A DNA stretch of 64,000 nt from Xestospongia muta (Eukaryota > Porifera > Demospongiae > Haplosclerida > Petrosiidae): positions 24,355,745-24,419,744 of the forward strand of contig OY848917.1 in the NCBI GenBank assembly GCA_963693285.1, given 5' to 3'. The position numbers and the translations under genes were made by a program. The notes beneath the pieces are model-generated. The model was given only the letters and a program-made list of their open reading frames with translations. It did no database searches and was not told where the DNA came from. Positions 33,483 to 44,519 of the stretch are shown here, in pieces (the first letter of the stretch is position 1; each line of letters begins with the position of its first letter).

Positions 33483-36400
33483 TCAATTGTCTGTTTCCCA
33501 ATCATTATATTGGAAAGAGTCATAAGGTCTTAACAACGGACCACTTTCAGGATCTTGTCTTTCTCTTTTCTTTGCAATCAGTTTACTTTTTATTATGTTT
33601 TGATAATATTGTATACATTTTCTAATACATCGAAGACGACTAATTGAGATATACCCATGATACATCAAAATGACTATATAAGTGATGACACAGAGGACAA
33701 TCTGAACTGTTGTTGCAATATTAATTGCTGTAGTGTTTTCTGATGAGCTGTAGGAGAGAGATGTGATTAAATTAGCCAAGAGAAGTACCATGAACCACAA
33801 ATCTAATACATTCAATATCTTGTTCTTATATGGTAGAACAATAGCTTGAGTAATAGTAAACAAAATTAAGATAAATGTTATCAATAACAGTTGTAGAGTC
33901 ATGTTGCTACCTTGAAGAATAGCTGTGATAATGTAGATAAGAGATAAAATAACCAACCTCAATCCAAACCAATATCTTAACTTCTCTTTATAAGGTCCAT
34001 GAATAGCATCAATAAATGGATGAAAGTACTTGGCTATAAAACGACTCCTCAACATTTTAACTCCAAACAATCCAACCAATATAAAAGGTATGATAAAAAG
34101 AGAGAGTACTGCAATACTCACACATGTTAGAGCTATATGATAAGGATTTTGACCATAGAGGACACTGCCATCTCTAAACCAAACTAGTAATTTACCAGCA
34201 GAATTATTAAGGCTATTAAAATGAATATGAGCTGGTGTGAGAACAGTTAATGAGATAAAAAACAAATCTGAGTATGAGATGTACATCAATGTGACAAGTA
34301 CTTGTACAGAAGATCCAACAATCAGGTTAGCAATCCTGGTAAAACATTGACTTAATAGAACAATAAGAGCAACTATTAACCAAAAATAAATTGGGAAAAA
34401 GTATAATATAGCAGTCTTGCCCAGTTCATCGAGATTTCTTGTTATACATGCTGGTATGTGCCATTGATATTTGATAGAAATGAGAAAGTTCAGCATATAT
34501 CGTAGAACTGTATTTCTTAATACCATATCATATGAGGGTGTAACAAATGGCAAAAGATTAATCCAAAAAATAAATCCTCCCAGAGTCCCTAAGTCAATGG
34601 TCAGTCTCAAACTAAACAAAACTAAAACATACACAATGCCAAGTAGCATGCCAAATGTCAAAGTAAGTGCAATATATGTTACATTTGAACATATGTAACA
34701 ATCATTACTCCCCAATACAGCACTATAGCCCTCCTTACATTGACCACATAACCATCCCATGCGATTTCCTCTACACATGATATCAGGGTGTATTATATTT
34801 ATTGATGTAATTTGTTGACAATATCCAGGAGGACAATGTTCATTGTAACCAAGAATGCTTGAATTGTTTACAGTCCCTAACCATGATTGAGGTGGAACAT
34901 AAACAGTTGTATCATCAATATCACATTTTGTTATACCAGATCCTATCAGAAATGAACTGCATACACATGCTTTGTCTTCACTCTCATATACAAATCCTAG
35001 AGGACAGTTTTGCTGAACAAGTTTGATTGAATCTGTAGGATTGTATCCTAGTACTGCAAAATATAAATGCAATGCGCCTTTAGTATTCTCTGGAAATATT
35101 GTAAAGTTTAATGTTGTACAATTGTTGCTATAGACTGTTTGAATTTTTTGTTTTACAGGTAGTTGATTAGTGATATCAAATGTTGTCACATCATTTTGAT
35201 CATCGAGTCTGTGCTTACTTTCAGATTTAGTCAACCTAGTCAGAATTTGGGCATAAGTTGGATTATCATTAAGATCATATGCTCTTAAGTTAATTTTAAT
35301 TGTTTCTCCTGGATACACTTTGATTTGACTAACATTATTGATACTGCATTGACGAGTGCTTACAGCAACTGATGATACTTCTCCAATATGATTATTTCCA
35401 TCAAAATAAAATAACTCGTTATACAAGTCTCTGTTATTAGTGTCTTTTAAAAATAGCTGTTGGCAATCATATAGTGGAGATACATAGATAGAATTACCAG
35501 CATAGTTGGCACTGTTATTTTTAAAAGTTAAACGAGCATTAAGTTGAGAAATGTTTTGACTTACTACTTGAATAGCACACAATGGATTTATGTTAGGAGT
35601 ATTTCTGTCCATGTGTGAGTAAATTGCACCACCATAAAAGAAAGCACCGTTATTAATGAAAGTAGCATTAGTAAATTCATGTATGAAAAGATGTGAAAGT
35701 GAATCAAGTCTGATAGCGGCTCCATGACTTGCTTTGTTGTTATAGAAAGCTAATGTACCATTTAAATGAATGTCACTGTTATAAGCTTGTATTACTGAGC
35801 CAGTGATTTTTTTAAAGAAATTATTTTTTCCGTTGATGTAAACTGATGCTATGTTGACAAAAACTAATTTCCCTCCATTTAGAGCTGTTTCCAATGAACC
35901 ATGATTTCGCCTAGATATACTTACAGACTGTAAAATAATGACTAAATTTTTAAAGAAAGATGATAAGCCTTTATTTGTTTCAAAGAGAATAAATGGACCA
36001 CGTGCTCCAGTATATATCTGAGAATATCTAAAATTGAGCACGTTGATTTTAAGTTTACAAGATACGTCTGAAGATGTAAGGATATGAAAGACGGAGTAGT
36101 TATATTGATTGAAGCTTTTTGAACTGAAGTCATCAATAGCGTAGTGTAGAAAATGACTATCCTTCAAAGAACTATCAGAAATTGTTATTATATCCCATGG
36201 TTTATTGTGTTTATTTTCTATGCAAGAATTTGAATTCATTACTGTGGTTACCATGCAACCTATACCAAATGTTCTGTTCCGATAGCTGGTAGCGGTCTTT
36301 AAAAGATTGGTGATAAATGTAGATTTTGTGATAGTAACAGAAACCTTAGTTATTGGAGCATCACTAAATATAAATGCTAAGCCATTAAAGACACCACCAT

Positions 36401-37274
36401 ATACTGTATGCCAATATGTATCAGACAAATAAACATTAACACTGTAGTCACCTTGGCTAAATATAACGGTCATACCAGCTGCAAATGCACTGATTGCTTT
36501 AGGCTGATTATTTTCAGTGTGGAGTTTAGCAGCATTTATTACATCATTATAAGGTACAGGGTTAAAATTACTCTGCATGTTCATTGTATTTATAAATGCA
36601 TTTGTTTTTAACATCTCTACACTATTGTCAGCATTACTAAAATATAATATGAGACCAGACCCACTACAATTTGGAAGAAGATTTTGAGAACATTTAGAAG
36701 GATTGGAAAAAACAATGATAATATTAGTGAGAGTCACGTTATTGTTAGGATTTATTAGAAGAGCTGCAAACCCATAATAATTACTGATATTAACTCTAAA
36801 TAGAGTGATATCAGAGGAGTAGCTGACAAGTAATGTTGCTGACTGACCCTCATGAAAAAAAAAAGCTGTATCGTTAGGGTAAAGGGAGTTGGCTTGATCA
36901 GGAGATGGCATTGGTCCACCACACTGTGTTATATTTATGTTATCAATAACTAAACCAGTTACATTATGGAAACCAAAGCCAACAGATACATCATTTTCTT
37001 GTTTGCAAGTTATAATTGCAGATACATGTGATGCACTAGATAAGGTGATATTGAAAGTGTTACTAACCAGACAAAAAGAACTTGAAGAGAGGGTGTGATT
37101 TACATCAGGAGAGAGCTGTAATTGGGTGCCCAGTGGAAGAGAATGACCTGGAGGACCGCAAAGGTGTTTTTCTAGATCATCATGTTGTGTAAGTAGAGTT
37201 ATTTGAGAGATACTTGCTGGTAGACTGCATACCAGTAGAAACATGTACAGCAAAGGAAACATATTGTATGTCAT
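33483..37274 (-). CDS. Beta-helix / Cys-rich / multi-pass membrane protein, copy A (intact)
   Basis: Single-exon frame of 1263 aa. Residues 1-23 form a signal peptide (LLYMFLLVCSLPAS). Residues about 40-640 are Asn-rich and serially repetitive, with glycosylation sequons and the motifs GAAIRLDSLSHLF (about 520) and FYGGAIYSH (about 550), typical of right-handed beta-helix or Pmp-like repeats. Residues about 756-858 are Cys-rich (CPLGF, then GNRMGWLCGQCKEGYSAVLG). From about 861 to 1230 lie some eight or nine hydrophobic helices, including FIDAIHGPYKEKLRYWFGLR and YKNKILNVLDLWFM. The cytoplasmic tail has ESGPLL, an acidic dileucine-type motif. I recall similar uncharacterised proteins in sponges and other invertebrates, but no named function. 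It probably acts as a surface or endolysosomal receptor or adhesion protein (inference). Confidence 0.85.
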   Translation of the reverse strand: MTYNMFPLLYMFLLVCSLPASISQITLLTQHDDLEKHLCGPPGHSLPLGTQLQLSPDVNHTLSSSSFCLVSNTFNITLSSASHVSAIITCKQENDVSVGFGFHNVTGLVIDNINITQCGGPMPSPDQANSLYPNDTAFFFHEGQSATLLVSYSSDITLFRVNISNYYGFAALLINPNNNVTLTNIIIVFSNPSKCSQNLLPNCSGSGLILYFSNADNSVEMLKTNAFINTMNMQSNFNPVPYNDVINAAKLHTENNQPKAISAFAAGMTVIFSQGDYSVNVYLSDTYWHTVYGGVFNGLAFIFSDAPITKVSVTITKSTFITNLLKTATSYRNRTFGIGCMVTTVMNSNSCIENKHNKPWDIITISDSSLKDSHFLHYAIDDFSSKSFNQYNYSVFHILTSSDVSCKLKINVLNFRYSQIYTGARGPFILFETNKGLSSFFKNLVIILQSVSISRRNHGSLETALNGGKLVFVNIASVYINGKNNFFKKITGSVIQAYNSDIHLNGTLAFYNNKASHGAAIRLDSLSHLFIHEFTNATFINNGAFFYGGAIYSHMDRNTPNINPLCAIQVVSQNISQLNARLTFKNNSANYAGNSIYVSPLYDCQQLFLKDTNNRDLYNELFYFDGNNHIGEVSSVAVSTRQCSINNVSQIKVYPGETIKINLRAYDLNDNPTYAQILTRLTKSESKHRLDDQNDVTTFDITNQLPVKQKIQTVYSNNCTTLNFTIFPENTKGALHLYFAVLGYNPTDSIKLVQQNCPLGFVYESEDKACVCSSFLIGSGITKCDIDDTTVYVPPQSWLGTVNNSSILGYNEHCPPGYCQQITSINIIHPDIMCRGNRMGWLCGQCKEGYSAVLGSNDCYICSNVTYIALTLTFGMLLGIVYVLVLFSLRLTIDLGTLGGFIFWINLLPFVTPSYDMVLRNTVLRYMLNFLISIKYQWHIPACITRNLDELGKTAILYFFPIYFWLIVALIVLLSQCFTRIANLIVGSSVQVLVTLMYISYSDLFFISLTVLTPAHIHFNSLNNSAGKLLVWFRDGSVLYGQNPYHIALTCVSIAVLSLFIIPFILVGLFGVKMLRSRFIAKYFHPFIDAIHGPYKEKLRYWFGLRLVILSLIYIITAILQGSNMTLQLLLITFILILFTITQAIVLPYKNKILNVLDLWFMVLLLANLITSLSYSSSENTTAINIATTVQIVLCVITYIVILMYHGYISISRLRCIRKCIQYYQNIIKSKLIAKKRERQDPESGPLLRPYDSFQYNDWETDN

Positions 37275-37626
37275 CTAGTAGGATCAATCTTTGATCTAAC
37301 TTGAAAACATTCTGCTCTAGTGGCGACTATATTATATTTATAGAATTAACTGTTGTTGTATATTTTGTATACTGTGGAAACATTTACTATACTTTGAAAT
37401 TCTCAATTGTCTGTTTTGTTAAATAATGTATCCCATAATGACATGTAAGTTAGAACAACAATGGTCATTCTGAAAACGAAAAAATCGGAACTTTAGAATA
37501 ACATGACAATCCAATATTAATACAGCCAGTTATGATAGTTATGGCAACATGGGCAAAACTAATTTAGAATTTAATTCTCCCCAGCACAATTGGTCAAATG
37601 TCATCATTGTTATCATCAAATGTACA
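37275..37626 (-). repeat. 5' flank shared by copies A and C
   Basis: Closely similar to 56466-56814 upstream of copy C. The homology ends at TCATCAAATGTAC, where the two loci diverge. Confidence 0.75.
37335..37343 (-). promoter_or_regulatory. TATA box of copy A
   Basis: CTATAAATA on the minus strand about 65 bases upstream of the ATG. The equivalent site in copy C reads CTACAAATG and is lost; copy B has TATAAATG near 44565-44573. Confidence 0.5.
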
Positions 37627-37789
37627 GCTATTCTTATGATATCATATAGAGTTGTCTTACAATTACTGGTAAAAAAGCACAAGCAATTCAGAACTTAACA
37701 AGCTCCAATAACATATCAGAATTATGAGAATTTCTGGAAATGATTAATCAATTAGGTAAATTTTATCCTAATTTATCTAACAGCTCAAA

Positions 37790-39440
37790 GTCCCTGAGAG
37801 ATTTATTGTGTACCAACAATCAGTGGTGCTTAGGAATTAGCCAACAGAAATGTTTTGATGACCTAAAGGAAAATTGAACTTAAAGTGTTTGTTAACACTA
37901 TCTGAACATAACCATATACATACTGTATCCTCAGATGTCTCCTCGTATGAATTCAGTGGACTACTATGTCAGAGACAGCCAGACAACATGTTGAAGCCTA
38001 TAGCATATGTATCCAGGTCCTTAGCTCCCACAAAACAGTGTTATGCCCAAATTGAAAAGGAAGCATTGGTTGTGACAAGGGCGCATGAATGACTCAGAGA
38101 TTACTTGATTTGAACCAAGTTTGTAATAGAGATGGACCATAAACCACTAATTCCAATCCTATCATCAAAGAACTTCAAAGAACTACCCCTGTGAATACAA
38201 CAATTTTCATTAAGAACAATGCAATTTTAATTTCTCAGTCAGATGTGTACCCATCCAGAAAAGAATTAAACACTCCTGAACACCGCTTTAGGTCACCAAC
38301 CCCCCTAACAGACCAATTGCAAGATGCTAAAGACAAGGAATTTCAAAATGAAATAGAAACTTTTGTGTATCTATTAGTCAATAACTTACCTGCATTTGAC
38401 AAACTTCTAAAGGAGATTCACCAGCGATAAGATAAAGATCCTATACCTCAGAAAGTGAACCATCACTATTTGAAAAAATATTAGACAAATAGGTATTAAC
38501 CAAAATATCCATCAAGAACAACCTGATGATGAAAGGAAATTGTTTAATTATCCCTAAATCCCTTCAAGCTGAAATGCTAGAACAAATTCACAAAGGACAT
38601 CAACATCTATATAAGTGTAAAGAACATACAAGGAGAGCAGTCTGGTGGTCAAGAACAAAAGGTCAAATTGTCGCCTCTCCTAAATTTTTCTTAGCAGAAA
38701 GTAGCTACAGACCTCTTTTTATGGAGGCAAAACAGTTACTTATTAGTTATTGACAATTACACTTTTTATATTAAAGTAGCAAAATTGTATTCATCTACCT
38801 AAGATGCAGTAATTGAGCAGTTGAAAGAGATATTTGCAAGACATGGCATTCCACAGACAATTATTTCAAAGAATGGACCCTAATATTCTCCATCACAGTT
38901 TAGAGAATTCTCAACCAAATACAGATTTAAACTTATTTCATGTAGCATAAGATATTCCCAAGGAAATGAATAAGCAGAGAAAATTTTACAAATAGTGAAA
39001 ATCTGTGGAAAAGGTCAATTGATCCATATCTGACACTATTGTCATGCAATTCAGCTCCAGTAAACTAGGATATAGTCCTACACAATTAATTATGTCTCAA
39101 AATATCAGATTTACAGTTCCAGTGGCAGCAGATAATTTAAAACCTCAATTTCACAAAATTTCAGTAGATATACAAAGAGATTAAAAATTGAAGAGGGAAT
39201 TTTAGAAATATTTTTTCAATTAATGAATTAAACAACAGAATTACCAACTCTTAATTAGGAGACAAAGTATGGTTACCAGATATAAGAGGAACAGTAAAAA
39301 GAGAAAAAAAATACCTAGATCATATAGAATCATAACAAATGAAGAAAAGTGATTAAAAGGGAACCACCATCACTTAAGAAACCTCACAGAAGATCCTAAT
39401 TGCAATACTAGATATTCTATAACAAGCTCGCTGGATGTCT
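37790..39440 (+). pseudogene. Ty3/gypsy pol relic
   Basis: Fragments in several frames: an RNase H-like stretch (MLKPIAYVSRSLAPTKQCYA near 37990-38050 and IEKEALVV), an integrase zinc-binding region (HKGHQHLYKCKEHTRRAVWW, 38590-38650), integrase core text (EIFARHGIPQTIISKNGP near 38830-38880) and a degraded C-terminal part to about 39370. In-frame stops are frequent. It differs in sequence from the array at 3540-14312. No LTRs were identified. Confidence 0.75.
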
Positions 39441-39666
39441 GGTTAGTTAGCACCATCCATTAAACTAACATTATTGCTTATGTCATGCACTTTCTTTTAC
39501 AAATGAGATTTAATATTGTAGTTTATTAAATTTAATGTTCTGTTAAATTTGACTTTAATAAGATATATTTATGGACTTTAGTTTACTCATTGTTTACCAA
39601 CCCTTACCACATTAATTTTCATTGTTATATCTCTTGCTTCCTTCATTACTGTTGTCCTCTATGTAG

Positions 39667-39683
39667 CCCCCCCCCCCCCCCCC
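39667..39683 (+). repeat. Poly-C tract (C17)
   Basis: Seventeen consecutive C residues in AT-rich sequence, between the gypsy relic and the 3' flank of copy B. Confidence 0.9.
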
Positions 39684-40626
39684 TTGGAATGCTGAGAATT
39701 TTGTTTTACATGTGAATCAATTCAAGTGTTTATAAAAGCTTTAATGGCACAAATTGTCAATAAAATTAATGATAACAATAGATAAAATGCATTCTAACAT
39801 CTAGCGTGTTTAAATATTATTTACTCCTTACAGTAGAAGCCAGTGGTAATTTTGTTATATTACATTTAATATTAATAATATGGTAATTAATGATGAGTAT
39901 ATGTCATGAAATCAATATAATGTATTTTTTAGATCTGATTGAGTTATACTAACTTGTGTTATATGCTAATTTCCAATTGAAGTAGTTATCAGTCTTATTG
40001 TTGTCATAACTGTCGATATCTGTATATGATATTTCATATTATATGCACAAAATTATATCATAAATGTTATTAAATAAAAACATATAACAAATGACATGTT
40101 CAGTGAAATTCTATACCTCCTTTCTATCAATTTATAACACATACATCAATTTGGTTATCTACTACTTGTACGTTTTATTCTTTAAAAAAACTTACATTCC
40201 CTTCAATGTTCATCTATGTACAAATATTAAGCTTGTTATGATCTAGTTCTGTTATTATATTCTCTATTGATATGAACAAATGTTCTGTTGAATGTTTTCC
40301 CAATATTTAGAAATATTTTTAACATATTTACTAAATGAACGTATTTTTAAAAAAAAAGTTATGACAAGAAATAGAAAATAAATAGAAAATATACAAAATA
40401 AAGAAAATACAGAAAAGATACAAACAACATTAAGAAGATGAAATGTACAGACATATTTACTAAGTTATAACATTGTCTTATAATTAAACCTAAATACAAA
40501 ACAAATATTGCTTGCAAGTCACACAATAAGACAACAGAATTATTTAGTTTCTGCACATGAAATATTATACTGTAATTATAGTTTTGACAACTTGTGATTG
40601 TACAATCCTTCAAATAAGAGGTACAG

Positions 40627-40750
40627 CTAAATGGTAAAAATATTAATAAAAGGTTATATAAATAATAAAATTAGCTATTTAAAAAAATAATTACAATTAC
40701 ACCATTTTAAACATAAATAGCCAATATAACAATAGAAATGACTCACTTAC
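40627..40750 (-). other. Predicted 3'UTR intron of copy B
   Basis: The donor GTAAGTGAGT at 40741-40750 and an acceptor ATTTTTACCATTTAG ending at 40627 define an intron of about 124 bases, starting 17 bases after the stop. Copies C and D have equivalents. Confidence 0.5.
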
Positions 40751-40767
40751 CATGATACAACTCTTTG

Positions 40768-43700
40768 TCAATTGTCTGAATCCCAATCTTCATATTGGAA
40801 AGGATCATTAAGTCTTAATAATGGGCCAGTTTCAGATTCTTGCCTTTCTGTTCTTCTCATTGCAACCAGCTTATTGTTTAAAATGACTTGACAATATTGT
40901 ATGCATTTTCTAATACATCGAAGGAGACGATTAGTTGAGATATATCCATGATATATCAAGATGACTATGTAAGTGATGACACAGAGGACTATCTGAACTG
41001 TTGTCATAATATTGCTAACTGCAATGTTTCCTGATGAACTGTAGGAGAGAAATGTGATTAAATTAGCCAAGAGAAGTACCATAAACCATAAATCTAACAC
41101 ATTCAATATCTTGTTCCTATATGGTAGAAAAATAGCCTGAACAATAGTAAACAAATTTAAGATAACTGCTAACAATAACAGTTGTAGAGTCATATTACTA
41201 CCTTGAAGAACAGCTGTGATAATGTAGATAAGAGATAAAATAACCAACCTCAATCCAAACCAATATCTTAACTTCTCTTTGTAAGGTCCATGAATAGCAT
41301 CAATAAATGGACGAAAGTACTTGGCTATAAACCGACTCCTCAACATTTTAACTCCAAACAATCCAACCAATGTAAAAGGTATGATAAAAACACAGAGTAC
41401 TGTAATACTAACACATATTAAAACAATGTGGTAAGGATTTTGACCATAGAGGACACTGCCATCTCTAAACCAAACTAGTAATTTACCAGTAGAATTATTG
41501 GTGCTATTTAAATGAAAATGAGCTGGTGTGAGAACAGTTAATGAGATAGAAAACAAATCTGAGTATGAGATGTACATCAATGTGACAAGCACTTGTACAG
41601 ATGGACCAAAAATTAGGCTAGCAATTCTGGTAGAACATCGACTTAATAGGACAATAAGAGAAACTATTAAGAAAAAATAAATTGGGAAAAAGTATAATAT
41701 AGCAATCTTACGGAAGCCTCAGACGGACATTCTCATTCCTATTTCCTATATCTTCCACGCACATTCGCGTATTAAAAAATTCCAATTAAGGACCCAGTTG
41801 ATGAGTTTAATTTCTTATTCCTATTTCCATTTTTGGCACGTGCGCCTTTTCTAGGCTTTTCTTGTTACTTAATAAAACGCGGAGGACGAATACCACGAGG
41901 TGTCTCTGAGAATCGAGCGTTAGCGAGATGTTTCCAGTTTGATTTGGTTCCTGATTTTGGTTGTATATTGGAATCGGAACCTATCAACTACATCTTTAAT
42001 TGAAATATAAGTGCGTTTAATTGGAATTTAAGGTGCGCGGAAGAAATTGGAAATAGTAATAAGAATGTCCGTCTGAGGCTTCCGTACAATCTTGCCCAGT
42101 TCATTGAGATTTCATGTTATACATACTGGTGTATACCATTGATATTTAATAGAAATGAGGAAGTTCATCATATATTGTAGAGCTGTATTTCTTAATGCTA
42201 TATCATATGAGGGTGTAATAAATGGCCAGAGATTAATCAAAAAAATAAATCCTCCTAGAGTCCCTAAGTCAATGGTCAGTCTCAAACTAAACAAAACTAA
42301 GACATACACAATGCCTAGTAGCATGCCAAATGTCAAAGTAAGTGCAATATGTGTCACATTTGAACATATGTAACAATCATTACTCCCTAATACGACACTA
42401 TAGGCCTCCTTACATTGACCACATAACCATCCCATGCGATTCCCTTTACACTTGATATCCGGCTGTGTTATATTTATTGATGTAATTTGTTGACAGTATT
42501 CAGGAGGACAATGTTCATTGTAACCAATAATGCTTGAATTGTTTACAGTCCCTAACCATGATTGAGGTGGAACATAAACAGTTGTATCATCAATATCACA
42601 TTTTGTTATACCAAACCCCTTTAGAAATGAACTGCATACACATGCAGTAGCTGCATTCTTGTATACAAATCCTAGAGGACAAGTTTGCTGAACAAGTTTG
42701 ATTGAATATGTAGGACTGTAACCCAAGACCTCAAATTGTAAATACATTGCACCATTGGTATTCTCAGGACGTATTGTAAAGTTTAATGTTGTACAATTGT
42801 TGCTATAGACAGTTTGAATTTTTTGTTTTACAGGAAGCTGATGTGTGATGTCTAATTCTGTTATGACAGGTTTTCCATGCTTTATCTCAACTTTTGTCAA
42901 CCTTGTCAGAATTTGCCCGTAAGTTGGATTATCATTAAGATCATACGCTCTTAAGTTAATTTTAATTGTTTCTCCTGGATACACTTTGATTTGGCTAACA
43001 TTATTGACACTGCATTGACGAGTGCTTACAGCAACTGATGATATTTCTCCAATATGATTATTTCCATCAAAATAAAATAACTCGTTATACAAGTTTGTAT
43101 TGTTGTTGTCTTTTAAAAATAGCTGTTGGCAATCATATAGTGGAGATACATAGATAGAATTACCAGCATAGTTGGCACTGTTATTTTTAAAAGTTAAACG
43201 AGCATTAAGTTGAGAAATGTTTTGACTTACTACTTGAATAGCACACAATGGATTTATGTTAGGAGTATTTCTGTCCATGTGTGAGTAAATTGCACCACCA
43301 TAAAAGTAATAATATGTAAGATGGAGTCATTATATTGATTGAAATTATTACGATTGAAGTCATTATTAGAATAATATCCACGATGACTGTCCCTTATATA
43401 ACTATCAGAAATGGTTATTATATCCCATGGTTTATTTTCTTCACATCCTATGTAGGAAGTTGAATTCATTATTGTAGTTACCATACAACCTATACCAAAT
43501 GTACTTTTTGGAATGCTGGTTAGAAAAGAATGGCTGTGAAATTCAGATTTTGTGATAGTAACAGAAACCTTATTTATTGGAGCATCACTAAATATAAATG
43601 CTAAGCCATTAAAGACACCACCAATTGTAAAATACCAAACTGTATGGGACAAATAAACATTAGCACTGTAGTCACCTTGGCTAAATATGACAGTCATACC

Positions 43701-44491
43701 AGCTGCAAATGCACTGATTGCTTTAGGCTGATCATTTTCAGTGTGGAGTTTAGCAGCATTTATTACATCATTATATGGTACATTGTTTATATTCCATTGC
43801 ATTTGCATTGTATTTATAAATACATCTGCTTTTAATATCTCAACACTATTGTCAGCATTACTAAAATACAATATAAGACCAGACCCACTACAATTTGGAA
43901 GAAGTGTTTGAGAACATTGATTGGAAGAAACAATGTTAATATTAGTGAGAGTCACGTTATTGTTAGGATTTATTAGAAGAGCTGCAAACCCATAATAATT
44001 ACTGATTTTAACTCTAAACAGAGTAATATCAGAGGAGTAGCTGACAAGTAATGTTACTAACTGTCCCTTGTGAAAAAAAAAGCTGTATCATTAGGGTAAA
44101 GGGTGTTGGCTTGATCAGGAGATGGTATTGGTCCACCACACTGTATTATATTTATGTTATCAATAACTAAACCAGTTACATTATAGAAACCAAAGCCAAC
44201 AGATATATCATTTTGTTGTTTGCAAGTTATATTTGCAGTTACATTTGATGCACTAGATAAGGTGATATTGAAAGTGTTACTAACCAGACAAAAAGAACTT
44301 GAAGAGAGGATATGATTTACATCAGGAGAGAGTTGTAACTGAGTATCTGGTAGAAGAGAATGACCTGTAGAACCACAAAGGTGATTTTCTAGATCATGTG
44401 GTCCCCTAAGTAGAATTATTCGAGAGATACTTGCTGGTAGACTGCATACCAGTAGAAACATGTACAGCAAAGGAATCATATTGTATGTCAT
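40768..44491 (-). pseudogene. Beta-helix / multi-pass membrane protein, copy B (pseudogene)
   Basis: Same family as copy A, with the same signal peptide and tail (SETGPLL). Four independent breaks are visible. (1) One T is missing from the T10 run encoding AFFF near 44073-44081, giving a premature stop at 44057. (2) About 436 bp relative to copy C is deleted at 43307/43308, with a one-base overlap; this removes part of the beta-helix and shifts the frame. (3) AGA to TGA at 42112-42114 follows CIT in the membrane domain. (4) A 378-bp MITE is inserted at 41709-42086. The open pieces are 44057-44491, 43254-43955, 42112-43278 and 40768-41592. The gene cannot make the full protein. Confidence 0.93.
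41709..42086. mobile_element. Intact MITE inserted in copy B
   Basis: A 378-bp element with perfect 25-bp inverted termini beginning TACGGAAGCCTCAGACGGAC. CAATCT precedes it (41703-41708) and is repeated after it (42087-42092), a 6-bp target duplication. Removing the element and one repeat restores the sequence seen in copies A, C and D (AGTCTTGCCCAG-type text). It has no coding capacity. Confidence 0.93.
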
Positions 44492-44519
44492 CTAGTGGAT
44501 CAATCTTTTATCTAACTTT

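Noticed and set aside
34471..36611. Plus-strand frames across copy A that recur in B and D
   Set aside because: They recur only because the sense gene is duplicated; no independent start or promoter evidence.
37254..37300. A splice acceptor directly before the ATG of copy A (CTACTAG|ATG)
   Set aside because: No polypyrimidine tract is present, copy C has CTAA instead, and the upstream TATA-like site fits a continuous first exon.
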